NCBI GenBank assembly: GCA_046349395.1
Contig: JAXMCK010000006.1
Coordinates: forward strand, 372,001 to 436,000
Direction of reading: 5' to 3'
Source: JAXMCK01 sp046349395
GTDB taxonomy: Bacteria > Pseudomonadota > Alphaproteobacteria > Geminicoccales > Geminicoccaceae
DNA length: 64,000 nucleotides
In this document: positions 1 through 8,571 of the stretch, piece after piece
How positions within the stretch are numbered: position 1 is the stretch's first letter
Layout: each line of letters starts with the position of its first letter
Notes under the pieces: generated by a model
What the model saw: the letters and a program-made list of their open reading frames with translations, nothing else
The model's database searches: none
Told to the model about the DNA's origin: nothing
Made by a program: the position numbers and the translations under genes

Positions 1-371
1 CAAGCGTGCCGGCAATGGAATTGCCGTTCGTCCAGCACCGGGGCATGGAGTGCGTCTTGGCCGCTCCGCACCCGCCGCCCCCCAACTGGCCGGCTTCGCC
101 CGGTGCTGCTAGACCTGCTGCGTCATCCATTAACTGCCACCTGAGAGTTGCAGCAAGGTCGGGTCCAGGGTCGGTTCGGACCCTTGTTCGTGGCGTTAAC
201 GGTGCCTCCTTATGGAGGGCGCCGACCTGGATGCCCTCCATCGCGATCTCAATGGTGCGACTCTCGATCCTGCGGGGCGCACCGACGCCTCCGGATTGCT
301 GCACACCCTGCTGGCCCAGCCCCAGGTCTCGATTCCGTTTACTTGCGATTCAAGCCGCTCGACTGGTGGCT
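1..371. other. no convincing gene
   Basis: Several overlapping open frames exist here on both strands, but none has a recognisable domain, a good ribosome site or a clean composition. It may be a decayed or non-coding part of the integrative element, or the end of a gene that starts outside the window. Confidence 0.4.
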
Positions 372-611
372 CTAGTCGGACAGAATGTCCCCGATGCGGA
401 ACCTTATCTTGACGCCGACCCGCATGTGCTTCGGGGCAGTCCCCTTCTTCAGCTGGCCGTAGATCGTATTAGGGTGCATTGCCAGCAGCCGGGCGAGGCC
501 GACCGCGTCTACCAGCTGGTTTGCGCACTCGGGAGCGAGCTGCACGGGCCGGCCGTGCACGTCGAACACGACGTCGTCGCCCTTGGCGGGCGCGGAAGTT
601 TCGGTGTCCAT
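372..611 (-). CDS. AlpA/excisionase-like helix-turn-helix protein
   Basis: A 79-residue protein with one recognisable winged-helix-like HTH segment at about residues 34-72 (VDAVGLARLLAMHPNTIYGQ, then a basic stretch and an R-F-R-I-G-DIL ending). This is the pattern of the small MerR/AlpA-type DNA-binding proteins that act as excisionases or regulators of integrase in integrative elements. The start is an ATG preceded by a GGGGA ribosome site. It lies 350 bases downstream of the integrase on the same strand, which fits a role in excision or in control of the island. Family membership is by pattern only; a free-standing transcription regulator is also possible. Confidence 0.7.
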   Translation of the reverse strand: MDTETSAPAKGDDVVFDVHGRPVQLAPECANQLVDAVGLARLLAMHPNTIYGQLKKGTAPKHMRVGVKIRFRIGDILSD

Positions 612-959
612 AGTTTCCCCGTCCGGCAGTCAGTTGCCGGCTAATTGTAGAGTACGACTGCGCGTGTCGAGGTCTCACCTCGACAACGGAAGTTCGGGGT
701 CTGTCACTGCCGACGCAGCAACAGCCCCAAGCCTATTGGCGTCGACACACTCGTGGTCATTGCGACCAGAATCCTCCACAACGGGTACGACATATTACCA
801 GCGGGTTACGCCATGTCAACGCTAGCTTAGAGTTCTACTACAGGAATTTTTTCTCTAACAAGTAAACGGTGCCGACCCTGCCGCTTAGTGGAGACCCAGC
901 GCCGGCCGCCGACTTCGCGCTGGCCGCCACCCTCCCATCCTTACTTGCAGCGCCGCAAG
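612..959. other. intergenic, nothing recognised
   Basis: About 350 bases between the integrase stop and the HTH gene. The part around 780-870 is noticeably more A+T-rich than its surroundings and could carry the promoter of the HTH gene, but I see no clear -35/-10 pair, repeat or RNA gene. Confidence 0.4.
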
Positions 960-2321
960 TTAGGCTGCCCTCGCGTGCCCCACCGTTTTACGCACGCGGC
1001 CGGCAATCTTGCGCTCGCGCCCCAGCTTCATCGCGACCGGAGCAGCCTGCTGCATCGGCATGGTACCGACCGCCTCCATTACCATGTCGGCCCATCGCGC
1101 CCAGGCATCGCGCCTCGCCTGAGTGTGCTCCGCACGGTTATACACTGCCGCCACGCCCTTCACGGTGTGGGCCAACATCGCCTCGACAACGAGCGGCGGC
1201 ACGCCCAACTCATGCAGGTGCGTGCTCATCGCCCGGCGAGCGTCGTGCAGTGTGAACCGGTCGAGCTGGATCCCCGCCCGCGCCAAACGGCCACGTAGGC
1301 GCTTCATGCTGCCGCTGAACGCCGAGAAGCCGTCGCTTCGCTGTTCGCTCGCAGCCCCCGCCTTGGCGCGTGTCAGGGCCGGCACGCCAAACACGAACCG
1401 CTCGCCGCCCCCAAGGCCTGCGATCCGCCGCTCGACGATCGACTGCAGGGCCGGGGCCATGAGGACAACGTGCGGCTGCCTCGCCTTCATGCGCCTGGCC
1501 GGGATCGTGATGGCACCTTTGTCCAGGTCGACCTCGTCACGGCCCAGGTCGGCCAGCTCGTCGCGCCGGCAGCCGGAGAGGACCAACGCGCGCACCAGAT
1601 CGGCGAAAGCCGACCCCTCCTCGCCAGCATGACGCCAGATGTCGGCAATCTCCGCAAGGCTCAGCACCCGGTCGCGACTAGCCTCGGCCCCCATCTTCTT
1701 CATGCCGGCAATCGGATTGGCCTGCAGCAGCCCCTGGTCGACCGCCCAGCTGAGCATGGCCGACGTGCTCGACTTCACACGGTTCGCCGCGACGACGCCG
1801 CTACCCCTGCCGCTTGCCGCCACGCCCTCGGCGATCTTGCGGAATTGCGCGCTGTAGTCCCGCCGCTCCAGCTTCTCCACCATGGTGCCGTGCAGCGGCT
1901 TCATGTGGACCCGCAGGTGTCGCGTGGTCTCCTGCAGAGACCGCTCCCGCAGCTCAGGGCCGCGCAGCCGCAGGTACTCCTCCACCAACATTGCAAAGCT
2001 TAGACGCCTCGCCTGCTCGACCTCGGCCGCCTTCGCCGCCGCCTTGGCGGCCCGCTCCTCGCCGATCGGATCGGAACCCTTGCTGGCCCTGGCGAGCAGC
2101 ACCCTGGCGTCGCTCAGGGCATCATCGAACTCGACGAGGGCCGCATTTCCGACGGTTGTCCGCCTCGTGACGCCGTCCTGCTTGTATTGGACGACGTACA
2201 GGGTGCGACCGCTCGGGTACATCCTGACGCCGAATCCCTCCAGGTCCTCGTGCCAGATGAAGGTTTCCCGGTCGGGCGTGGCCAGCCTCTCTATGACTCG
2301 CTGGTTCAGTTTCATGCGCAT
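960..2321 (-). CDS. int: tyrosine-type site-specific integrase
   Basis: A 453-residue phage/island integrase. Residues 1-95 form the N-terminal arm-binding domain of the P4-type (DUF4102) class, residues about 105-200 the SAM-like core-binding domain, and about 215-400 the catalytic domain. Catalytic residues are visible: Arg 252/253 in SGCRRDEL, the H-x-x-R box HDAR at 359-362, His 385 and the nucleophile Tyr 394 in VYNR. The ATG start has a strong GAGGGGGAA site. The gene begins about 200 bases from the tRNA-Pro fragment, so it probably catalyses recombination between that fragment and the intact tRNA. All catalytic residues are present, so it may still be active. Confidence 0.93.
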   Translation of the reverse strand: MRMKLNQRVIERLATPDRETFIWHEDLEGFGVRMYPSGRTLYVVQYKQDGVTRRTTVGNAALVEFDDALSDARVLLARASKGSDPIGEERAAKAAAKAAEVEQARRLSFAMLVEEYLRLRGPELRERSLQETTRHLRVHMKPLHGTMVEKLERRDYSAQFRKIAEGVAASGRGSGVVAANRVKSSTSAMLSWAVDQGLLQANPIAGMKKMGAEASRDRVLSLAEIADIWRHAGEEGSAFADLVRALVLSGCRRDELADLGRDEVDLDKGAITIPARRMKARQPHVVLMAPALQSIVERRIAGLGGGERFVFGVPALTRAKAGAASEQRSDGFSAFSGSMKRLRGRLARAGIQLDRFTLHDARRAMSTHLHELGVPPLVVEAMLAHTVKGVAAVYNRAEHTQARRDAWARWADMVMEAVGTMPMQQAAPVAMKLGRERKIAGRVRKTVGHARAA

Positions 2322-2520
2322 GCTGATTTCCCCCTCGCCGGCTTCCGGAAGCGCATAGGAAGCGGACGGCCACGTGATCTGAGTAAGCTAGGTGTGGCGA
2401 AACCACGCTACGTGTGAGTTGGACTGATAACCTACCCCATTAAGGCTAGTCAATACATGGGATTGGTGATGACCAGATGTGGTTAGATGTAATCCGGAAG
2501 CAGTCGGTGGAGAATAGATG

Positions 2521-2571
2521 ATCAGTCTGGGGGACTGGGGGTCCCGAGTTCAAATCTCGGCGCTCCGACCA
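2521..2571 (+). other. 3' half of tRNA-Pro(GGG): island attachment site
   Basis: From the anticodon arm onward this is tRNA: anticodon stem TCAGT/ACTGG closing a loop with GGG anticodon, variable region, T-arm CCGAG-TTCAAAT-CTCGG, acceptor strand CGCTCCG, discriminator A and CCA. Upstream bases do not form a D-arm or the 5' acceptor strand, so this is not a functional gene. A 3' tRNA duplicate beside an integrase is the typical product of integration, and it marks the element/chromosome border. The crossover must lie within this ~50-base repeat. Confidence 0.8.
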
Positions 2572-2692
2572 TCTCCTGTCCGGCCACCCCTCCACGGAAC
2601 TGCATCCCCGTCAGCGCGCGGCGTGACATTGAGATCATGCGGGCGCCTCCCTAGTCTACGGCAGTCGGCCCGTTTCGGGTCATCTCGCGAGG

Positions 2693-4066
2693 ATGACGGG
2701 CATGGGCGCGAAAGCCCGGCAGATCCTGGACATGAACGCCTACCGTGGTGGGGCCGAGGGGGCCGGCCGGGAGCCGCTGCTGCGGCGCCGGCTCGCCAAC
2801 ATGGGACCCGCCTCGGTGCTGTTCTACCAGCAGCCGATCGAGATGGTCCGCGGGCGCGGTTGCTGGATGGAGGCGGCCGACGGTACCCGCTACCTCGACT
2901 TCTACAACAATGTTCCGTCGGTCGGGCACTGCCACCCGGGCGTGGTCGAGGCGGTCAGCCGCCAACTGGCCGAGTTGAACGTCAACAGCCGCTATCTTCA
3001 TGCCACCGTCGAGACCTATCTCGAGCGGCTGCGGGCCACATTCCCTCCGGCGCTGAGCCATGTCGTCCTCTGCTGCTCGGGCAGCGAGGCGAACGACCTC
3101 GCCATGCGGGTGGCGATCAAGGCCACCGGCCATCGAGGATTCATCGTCACCGAGGGGGCCTATCACGGCAACACCATGGCCGTGACCGACATCTCGCCCG
3201 CTTCCTGGAAGCGAGGTGCCGTCCCGCACCACGTCCGTCTCGTCCCGGCACCCACGCGGGCCGCCTATGGCGACGACATCGCCAGTGGTTTCGCCAACGC
3301 CGTGGCCGAGGCCGCGACCGACCTCGACCGCGCCCGGGTCGGCCTCGCCGGGTTCATCTGCGACAGCGTCTTCTCAAGCGACGGCATTCACGCCGACCCC
3401 GCTGGATTCCTGGCACCGGCCGTCGCGGCCGCCCGTGCGGCCGGCGGCATCTATGTCGCCGACGAGGTGCAGCCGGGATTCGGGCGAACGGGTGCAGGAC
3501 TGTGGGGCTTCGCCCGCCACGGCGTCGAGCCCGACATCGTTACCATGGGCAAGCCGATGGGCAATGGCTTCCCCATCGCCGGTCTAGCGCTGCGAGCGCC
3601 CCTTCTCGAATCCTTCTGCGCCGATACCGGCTACTTCAACACCTTCGGCGCCACCCCTGCCGCCGCCGCTGCCGGGCTCGCCGTGCTGGACGCGATCGAA
3701 CAAGTTGGTCTGGTCGACAACGCCCGGCAGATGGGCAGTCGCCTGATGGCCGGTCTCTCGGACTTGGCACGAACGGATCCGCGCATGGTCGAGGTACGCG
3801 GCGCCGGATTGTTCATCGGCGTCGAGTTAGGCGGCGAAGCCGGGCCGGATGGGCGGCTGGCCGGCGCGCTGATCGAGCGCCTCCGTCAGCGGCGCGTTCT
3901 GATCGGCGCGGCCGGACGGCACGGCGAGACGCTGAAGCTCCGGCCTCCTTTGTGCCTCGATGCAGAGGAGGCCGGCTTCTTCCTCGATGCGATGGCTTGG
4001 GCCCTCGAGTCGGAACGGCCCCGAGGGCGTCGGCGTACGGCTGCTCGACGGACGGCAACGGCGTGA
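2693..4066 (+). CDS. class III PLP-dependent aminotransferase
   Basis: A 457-residue fold-type I (AT-III) enzyme, of the subgroup containing alanine-glyoxylate aminotransferase 2 and the ethanolamine-phosphate lyases. The CSGSEAND motif (phosphate binding) is near residue 129, ADEVQPGFGRTG near 256 holds the PLP-pairing Asp 257, and the Schiff-base lysine is K287 in MGKPMGNGFP. The substrate cannot be read from sequence. It is the first chromosomal gene after the island border and seems monocistronic. A conserved DMNAYR near the N terminus supports this start. It could equally be called an aspartate-aminotransferase-family protein. Confidence 0.88.
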   Translation: MTGMGAKARQILDMNAYRGGAEGAGREPLLRRRLANMGPASVLFYQQPIEMVRGRGCWMEAADGTRYLDFYNNVPSVGHCHPGVVEAVSRQLAELNVNSRYLHATVETYLERLRATFPPALSHVVLCCSGSEANDLAMRVAIKATGHRGFIVTEGAYHGNTMAVTDISPASWKRGAVPHHVRLVPAPTRAAYGDDIASGFANAVAEAATDLDRARVGLAGFICDSVFSSDGIHADPAGFLAPAVAAARAAGGIYVADEVQPGFGRTGAGLWGFARHGVEPDIVTMGKPMGNGFPIAGLALRAPLLESFCADTGYFNTFGATPAAAAAGLAVLDAIEQVGLVDNARQMGSRLMAGLSDLARTDPRMVEVRGAGLFIGVELGGEAGPDGRLAGALIERLRQRRVLIGAAGRHGETLKLRPPLCLDAEEAGFFLDAMAWALESERPRGRRRTAARRTATA

Positions 4067-4090
4067 GTTACCGCCGTCCGGCCTAGTCGT

Positions 4091-5137
4091 TCACCGTGAA
4101 TACAAGGATCGATAGGCTGCCGCCCCTTTCGGATTGCGCAAGGACGGCACGATCTGATGATAGTAGATGTTGTTGAAGTAGGACTCGTAGGCGATGTCGC
4201 CTGCGTTCTGCTTGAAGAAGTTATACATTAGTTCCATGTAGGTGGGATTGTCTTTGGAGTCGTCGGCGTATTTCATGCCGTTTGCCAGACCCCACTCAGG
4301 TACCGCGAACTTCTTGCCGTTCCGCTTGGCGAAGGCAAGCCAAGCGCCGATGCCCCACGGATTGCCACCATCCATTTTATTGTATTGCCCATCCCAGATG
4401 GCCTTGGAATTGAAGGACGGCAGCCGATCATAGTGGCAGATCGAGATGACGTCGACGACGTCATTGCCTGGATAGATCTTGCTGATGGGCAATTTGCCCT
4501 GCGTGCCCTTCCGCAGCGGGTTCCATTCGATGACTATACCAGGAACATTGTTGCGGAGAATACTGACGATGCGCCGGAACACGGCGACATACTGTGGAGC
4601 CTTGCCGTAGTCGGTCAGCTTCCAAGGTTGCGAGCCGTTAAACTCCCATCCTATCCGCGCAATGACACCACGGCAGCGCCGCTGATTCGACCGCATGATT
4701 GCACCGAGATTGCGCGCCAGCCGCTCGTGTTTGGCGTAGAAATCATTGGAGACGCTGTTCCCCGGGCTAGCCAATTGGGCCCATTTCGTAGAGCTGATAC
4801 CTCCTGCGTTCTTTGGAATGAGAGGATAACCCAAGGAGATCCAGACCGGTTTGCGGCTGTAGGATGGAAAATTCGTGTTGTAGGGAAAGCCCAGCATGTG
4901 GTCCCAATTGTCGAACCGCACGAATGAGCCGTAGACGTCGACGGGCCTGCCGCGAAAGGCGGCGAACGCCTCGACATTGTTGAAGGCACCCGAGTTCCAC
5001 GAGAGGCCGGACAGGGCTCCTCCTGCCCGCGGACCCACCGCTGCAGCGCTGCTGTCGATAGTACCGGGCAACACGAGCGAGGCGGCAGTCGCGGCGCCGA
5101 GACCAAGAATGCCGCGTCGCTGAAGGCCTTCAGCCAT
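4091..5137 (-). CDS. Tat-exported GH26-like glycoside hydrolase
   Basis: A 348-residue protein from the ATG at 5137, which has GGAG at good spacing. The N terminus is a twin-arginine-type signal (QRRGILGLGAATAASLVLPG). The body resembles the family 26 beta-mannanase-type (beta/alpha)8 barrel, with a likely acid/base Glu in RIGWEFNG and a likely nucleophile Glu in VPEWGLAN. Aromatic residues (WNSG, WISLGYP, WNPLR) suit a glycan cleft. It probably cleaves a polysaccharide in the periplasm or outside the cell. The gene is visibly richer in A+T than both neighbours, which suggests acquisition by transfer. The substrate is unknown. Confidence 0.75.
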   Translation of the reverse strand: MAEGLQRRGILGLGAATAASLVLPGTIDSSAAAVGPRAGGALSGLSWNSGAFNNVEAFAAFRGRPVDVYGSFVRFDNWDHMLGFPYNTNFPSYSRKPVWISLGYPLIPKNAGGISSTKWAQLASPGNSVSNDFYAKHERLARNLGAIMRSNQRRCRGVIARIGWEFNGSQPWKLTDYGKAPQYVAVFRRIVSILRNNVPGIVIEWNPLRKGTQGKLPISKIYPGNDVVDVISICHYDRLPSFNSKAIWDGQYNKMDGGNPWGIGAWLAFAKRNGKKFAVPEWGLANGMKYADDSKDNPTYMELMYNFFKQNAGDIAYESYFNNIYYHQIVPSLRNPKGAAAYRSLYSR

Positions 5138-5541
5138 CAATCCATCTCCGTCAATCGCTGGTTGTGGACGGAGCTCGATGCCTGCCGGTGGGTCAAACGC
5201 GGACCGATCCGAGCAGGCGGCACCCGCCACCGCTGTCGTCTCGGATGTTTTGACGGCCGTCCGGAGCGATTATTCCATTTCGTGTTGCACCGAATCTATT
5301 CCGGTCGAGCGCATGCGATTCGAGGTGCTTGGATGTTCTGGCCGAAGGGCCCCGATATTCCTGGGCCACGACGGGCGACGGCGGAGATTATTCCCCGCGA
5401 GAGCGGCCGAGTCGGCGGGCCTGACAGTAGGCGTGCAAGCGCAGGCGGTCCGGGCGATCCGTACCGGTGCGTTCGTCGCATGACGTGCTGGCACCACGCT
5501 GTTAGAAGGCGCCCGACCATTCGCCACGGGAGCCCGCAACG
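5138..5541. other. divergent intergenic region
   Basis: About 400 bases between the glycosidase and lpdA, which diverge. The stretch around 5265-5300 is A+T-rich and is the likeliest promoter area. I found no convincing small gene, repeat or RNA; open frames here run into lpdA in other frames. Confidence 0.4.
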
Positions 5542-6951
5542 ATGTCCGAACCCACCTACGATCTCGTCGTCATCGGCGGTGGGCCCGGTGGCTATGTCGG
5601 TGCGATCAAGGCGGCCCAGCTCGGCCTCAAGGTGGCCTGTGTCGAGAAGCGGGGACGGCTCGGCGGCACCTGCCTCAACATCGGCTGCATCCCCTCGAAG
5701 GCCCTGCTCCACACCTCCCATCTCTACGAGGAGGCGACGCACGGCTTCCCGGACTACGGGATCAAGATCGACGGCGCCCGTCTCGATCTCGGTGCGATGC
5801 TCGACCACAAGGACAAGGTCGTCGACGGGCTGACCAAGGGCATCGAGTTCCTCTTCAAGAAGAACAAGGTCGACTATGTCCTCGGCGAGGGCCGCATCGC
5901 GGCACCCGATCGGGTCAGCGTGAAGCTCACGGCAGGCGGCGAGCGCGAGCTGTCGACGAAGAACATCATGATCGCCACCGGCTCCGACTCGATGCCGCTG
6001 CCCGGCGTCACGGTCGACGAGGAGCGGATCGTCAGCTCGACCGGTGCTCTCGACCTCGACGAGGTGCCGGAGCATCTGGTCGTCGTCGGCGGCGGGTATA
6101 TCGGCCTCGAGATGGGTACCGTCTGGCGGCGTCTCGGGGCCAAGGTCACCGTCGTCGAGTTCCTCGACCGGATCACGCCCGGCATGGATGGCGAGATCAG
6201 CAAGGAATTCCAGAAGATCCTCGCCAAGCAGGGCATGGTGTTCAAGCTCGGCACCAAGGTGACGGGTGTCGATGCCTCGGGCGAGAAGCTGAAGGTGAGC
6301 CTGGAGCCGGCGAAGGGCGGTGCCGGCGAGACGGTCGAGTGCGATGTGGTGCTCGTCTCGATCGGCCGCCGACCCTACACCAAAGGGCTCGGTCTCGAAG
6401 CGGTCGGCGTGAAGCTGGACGCCAAAGGTCGGATCGAGACGAACGGCGGATTCCGGACCAGCGTGCCGGGCATCTGGGCGATCGGCGACGTCATCGCGGG
6501 GCCCATGCTCGCCCACAAGGCCGAGGAGGAGGGGGTCTGCGTCGCCGAGATCCTGGCCGGGCAGAAGCCGCACATCGACTACGACCTGATCCCGGGCGTG
6601 GTCTACACGGCCCCGGAGGTGGCCTCGATCGGCAAGACCGAGGAGCAGCTGAAGGACGCCGGCATCGCCTACAAGGTCGGCAAGTTCCCGTTCATGGCCA
6701 ACAGCCGGGCGCGGTCCACGGGCGGCGGCGAGGGCTTCGTGAAGATCCTGACGGACGCCGCCACGGATCGCATCCTGGGTGCCCACATCATCGGGCCCGA
6801 AGCGGGCATCCTGATCCAGGAGGTGGGTGTCGCCATGGAGTTCGGCGGTTCGGCCGAGGATCTGGCCCGCACCTGCCATCCGCACCCGACGCTGGAGGAA
6901 GCGGTGAAGGAGGCGGCCCTGGCCGCCTTCGCCAAGCCGATCCACATCTAG
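5542..6951 (+). CDS. lpdA: dihydrolipoyl dehydrogenase (E3)
   Basis: A 469-residue flavoprotein that reoxidises dihydrolipoyl groups of 2-oxoacid dehydrogenase or glycine-cleavage complexes with NAD+. The FAD dinucleotide fold GGGPGGYVG is at residues 12-20. The redox-active disulfide is C44/C49 in GGTCLNIGC, an NAD-binding GGGYIGLE lies near 181, and the catalytic His-Glu pair is in HPHPTLEE near the C terminus. Length is normal. No E1 or E2 genes are adjacent, so its partner complex is encoded elsewhere. A GGGAG site precedes the ATG. Confidence 0.95.
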   Translation: MSEPTYDLVVIGGGPGGYVGAIKAAQLGLKVACVEKRGRLGGTCLNIGCIPSKALLHTSHLYEEATHGFPDYGIKIDGARLDLGAMLDHKDKVVDGLTKGIEFLFKKNKVDYVLGEGRIAAPDRVSVKLTAGGERELSTKNIMIATGSDSMPLPGVTVDEERIVSSTGALDLDEVPEHLVVVGGGYIGLEMGTVWRRLGAKVTVVEFLDRITPGMDGEISKEFQKILAKQGMVFKLGTKVTGVDASGEKLKVSLEPAKGGAGETVECDVVLVSIGRRPYTKGLGLEAVGVKLDAKGRIETNGGFRTSVPGIWAIGDVIAGPMLAHKAEEEGVCVAEILAGQKPHIDYDLIPGVVYTAPEVASIGKTEEQLKDAGIAYKVGKFPFMANSRARSTGGGEGFVKILTDAATDRILGAHIIGPEAGILIQEVGVAMEFGGSAEDLARTCHPHPTLEEAVKEAALAAFAKPIHI

Positions 6952-6993
6952 AAGTCCCGGGTCCGGCACCCGCCGGCGAAGCTGGAGACTCCT

Positions 6994-7647
6994 TTGCGCA
7001 AGATTCTCGCCTCGATCGCCGTCGGTCTGTCCATGGTCGTGCCCGCCCTTGCGGCAGATCCCGTCGGGACCTGGAAGTACGACAAGGCTTCCTTCGAGAA
7101 GATGGCCGATCTCTTCGCCGAGGCCATGGCGGCGCGGATCCCGCCCGATCTGGTCGGACAGATCGAGCAGCAACTGCCGAAAATGGAGGCCCAGGCGAAG
7201 AGTCTGGAGACCTCGAATCCCGATCTGGCCAAACAGGTCCAGGCTGCCGTCGAGCAGCAGAAGGCCATGGCGGAGGCGCTGAAGAGCGGACATGCCGCCG
7301 ACTTCATGAAGCAGCAGTTCATGGCCACGGCACCCGACTTCGATCAGTCCCGGCTGGAGCTGCAGGAGGGTGGGAAAGTCCTCTATCGCGGCGTCGTCGA
7401 CGGCGAGCCGCAGACCGGGGAAGGCACCTGGGCGGTGGAGGGCGACAAGATCACCATCGTCGCGCCGGTGCCCGGGACGGAGCCCGAAGCGCAAGGCGAG
7501 GATCCGGCCGATGCAAACGTCACGATGCACGGTACCATGACCGGGGACCGGATCGAGCTCAGCTACGATGCGGAGCCGAGTGACCAGGAGGACGAGGCCA
7601 TGGCAAAACTGCTGGAGCAGCTACGCGTCGTCCTCGTCCGCGAGTAG
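6994..7647 (+). CDS. small exported protein, unknown function
   Basis: A 217-residue protein read from a TTG with GGAG seven bases upstream. Residues 1-20 form a Sec signal peptide (MRKILASIAVGLSMVVPALA, cleavage after ALA). The mature part has a long amphipathic, Gln/Glu/Lys-rich helical stretch (about residues 30-105) and then beta-like segments with GTWAVEGDKITI, a lipocalin/META-like strand pattern. It follows lpdA by 42 bases and is probably co-transcribed. I do not recognise a family; periplasmic location is inferred from the signal peptide. Confidence 0.75.
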   Translation: MRKILASIAVGLSMVVPALAADPVGTWKYDKASFEKMADLFAEAMAARIPPDLVGQIEQQLPKMEAQAKSLETSNPDLAKQVQAAVEQQKAMAEALKSGHAADFMKQQFMATAPDFDQSRLELQEGGKVLYRGVVDGEPQTGEGTWAVEGDKITIVAPVPGTEPEAQGEDPADANVTMHGTMTGDRIELSYDAEPSDQEDEAMAKLLEQLRVVLVRE

Positions 7648-7674
7648 GGCTGCGGCGGCCTGCCGCGTCCGTCA

Positions 7675-7689
7675 TGCTGCAATGCAGCA
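7675..7689. promoter_or_regulatory. PhaR-like palindrome upstream of phasin
   Basis: TGCTGCAATGCAGCA is a 15-base palindrome of the form CTGC-N3-GCAG, the pattern reported for PhaR, the PHB-responsive repressor of alphaproteobacterial phasin genes. It lies 70 bases before the phasin start. A weaker TGCACCGCAGCA lies at 7730-7741, just before the ribosome site. Confidence 0.6.
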
Positions 7690-7757
7690 TAAACCGCCTT
7701 GCGTGCTCTGCGATGCGTATTACATTTTGTGCACCGCAGCATGAAGGAGCCGCCGAG

Positions 7758-8183
7758 ATGACCACCCGCACTGCCAAGGCCGAGACCAAGTTCCCCGAGT
7801 TCAAGCTTCCGGAGTTCAAGATGCCGGAGTTCAAGGCCCCCAAGATCGACGTCGACGCCCTGTTCGCGCTCGCGAAGGCCAATGTCGCCGCCGCTCAGGA
7901 AGCGCAGAACGTGTGGGTCGAGGCGGCGCATGCCATCGTGAAGGTGCAGCATGGCTGGGCCGAGGATCTGACCAAGATCTGGCAGTCGGTGGCCACCATG
8001 AAGTCGCCGATGAAGCCCGAGGAGGCCCTGGCCGACGCGAAGGCGCATGCCGAGAAGGCGCTGGCCGTCGCCAAGGAGCAGATGGACCTCGGCGTGGCCG
8101 CGCAGAGCAAGGTCGTCGACCTCGTCGCCAAGCGCGTTGCCGCCAACATGGATCATCTGAAGACGCTGTCGGTCGCCGCCTGA
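7758..8183 (+). CDS. phasin family protein (PHB granule)
   Basis: A 141-residue amphipathic helical protein of the Phasin_2 type. An N-terminal proline-rich repeat (F-PEF-KLPEF-KMPEF-KAP) leads into long helices from about residue 28 to the end, as in granule-coat proteins that cover polyhydroxybutyrate and set granule number. The ATG is chosen because AAGGAG lies at the right spacing and an in-frame upstream ATG would encode an unrelated Cys-rich extension. The PhaR-like palindrome upstream predicts induction when PHB accumulates. Two hairpins follow the stop codon. Confidence 0.88.
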   Translation: MTTRTAKAETKFPEFKLPEFKMPEFKAPKIDVDALFALAKANVAAAQEAQNVWVEAAHAIVKVQHGWAEDLTKIWQSVATMKSPMKPEEALADAKAHAEKALAVAKEQMDLGVAAQSKVVDLVAKRVAANMDHLKTLSVAA

Positions 8184-8198
8184 GCCGATCCGACATCA

Positions 8199-8220
8199 GG
8201 GAGAGCGGCAACGCTCTCCC
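8199..8220 (+). terminator. perfect 9-bp hairpin with GCAA tetraloop after phasin
   Basis: GGGAGAGCG - GCAA - CGCTCTCCC forms a perfect stem closed by a GNRA tetraloop, 15 bases after the phasin stop. It has no T-tract, so it is more likely a 3' RNA stabiliser than a terminator by itself. Confidence 0.6.
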
Positions 8221-8230
8221 CGTCGACCGA

Positions 8231-8259
8231 GGGTCCCGGTTCTGCCGGGGCCCTTTTTG
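8231..8259 (+). terminator. rho-independent terminator of the phasin gene
   Basis: A 9-bp stem (GGGTCCCGG with CCGGGGCCC, one G-T pair) around a TTCTG-like loop is followed directly by TTTTTGTT, the classical intrinsic terminator layout. Confidence 0.8.
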
Positions 8260-8349
8260 TTGGGCCGACACCTTGGGTCGGCCGGGACATTGCCCCGAGG
8301 CCAAGTCGGGGCGGCGCTGATGCACCGCCCCGCTCGACAGGCCCGCACC

Positions 8350-8571
8350 TCAGGCGACGCTGCGCTGGCCCAGGGCAGGGATCGAGACGCCGCCGGTCTC
8401 TCGCCGCGTCACGACCCGACGCGCGGCGGCCAGCGCCACGGCGTCGATGTCGTCCTCGGCCACGCCGATGTCGGCGAGGCTCCGCGGGCTCAGGGACTTG
8501 AGCTCACGGACGGCACGCCGCTGGTGACGGCGGATCTCGAAGCTCTCGAAAAGGCGGTTGAGCAGTTCCAT
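8350..8571 (-). CDS. DUF1127 small protein
   Basis: A 73-residue protein whose first half carries the short DUF1127/YjiS signature (RRHQRRAVRELKSLSPRSL, then ADIG). Members are small basic proteins abundant in alphaproteobacteria; some are linked to RNA turnover or to phosphate and carbon metabolism. The inner ATG is used because TTGGAG lies 9 bases before it, and the longer frame shows no homologous extension. The gene converges on the phasin gene. Sequence upstream (8736-8748) repeats most of the phasin palindrome, hinting at shared control. Confidence 0.85.
   Translation of the reverse strand: MELLNRLFESFEIRRHQRRAVRELKSLSPRSLADIGVAEDDIDAVALAAARRVVTRRETGGVSIPALGQRSVA

Larger units (their letters stand above)
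1..2571. mobile_element. right end of an integrative element (partial)
   Basis: The stretch carries an AlpA/excisionase-type DNA-binding gene and a tyrosine integrase on the minus strand, and it ends at a 3' half copy of tRNA-Pro(GGG). This is the usual layout of an island that recombines into the 3' end of a tRNA gene. The tRNA fragment reads rightwards, so the intact tRNA and the rest of the element should lie left of the window. Ordinary chromosomal genes begin just after the fragment. The left border is not visible, so the element's size and cargo are unknown. Confidence 0.6.

Noticed and set aside
2460..2571. Complete tRNA gene at the island border
   Set aside because: The bases before the anticodon arm cannot form a D-arm or pair with the acceptor strand.
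5296..7530. A 744-codon open frame on the minus strand opposite lpdA
   Set aside because: It is a high-GC shadow of lpdA: no start signal, no recognisable domain and Arg/Gly/Leu-rich composition. The plus-strand lpdA is certain.
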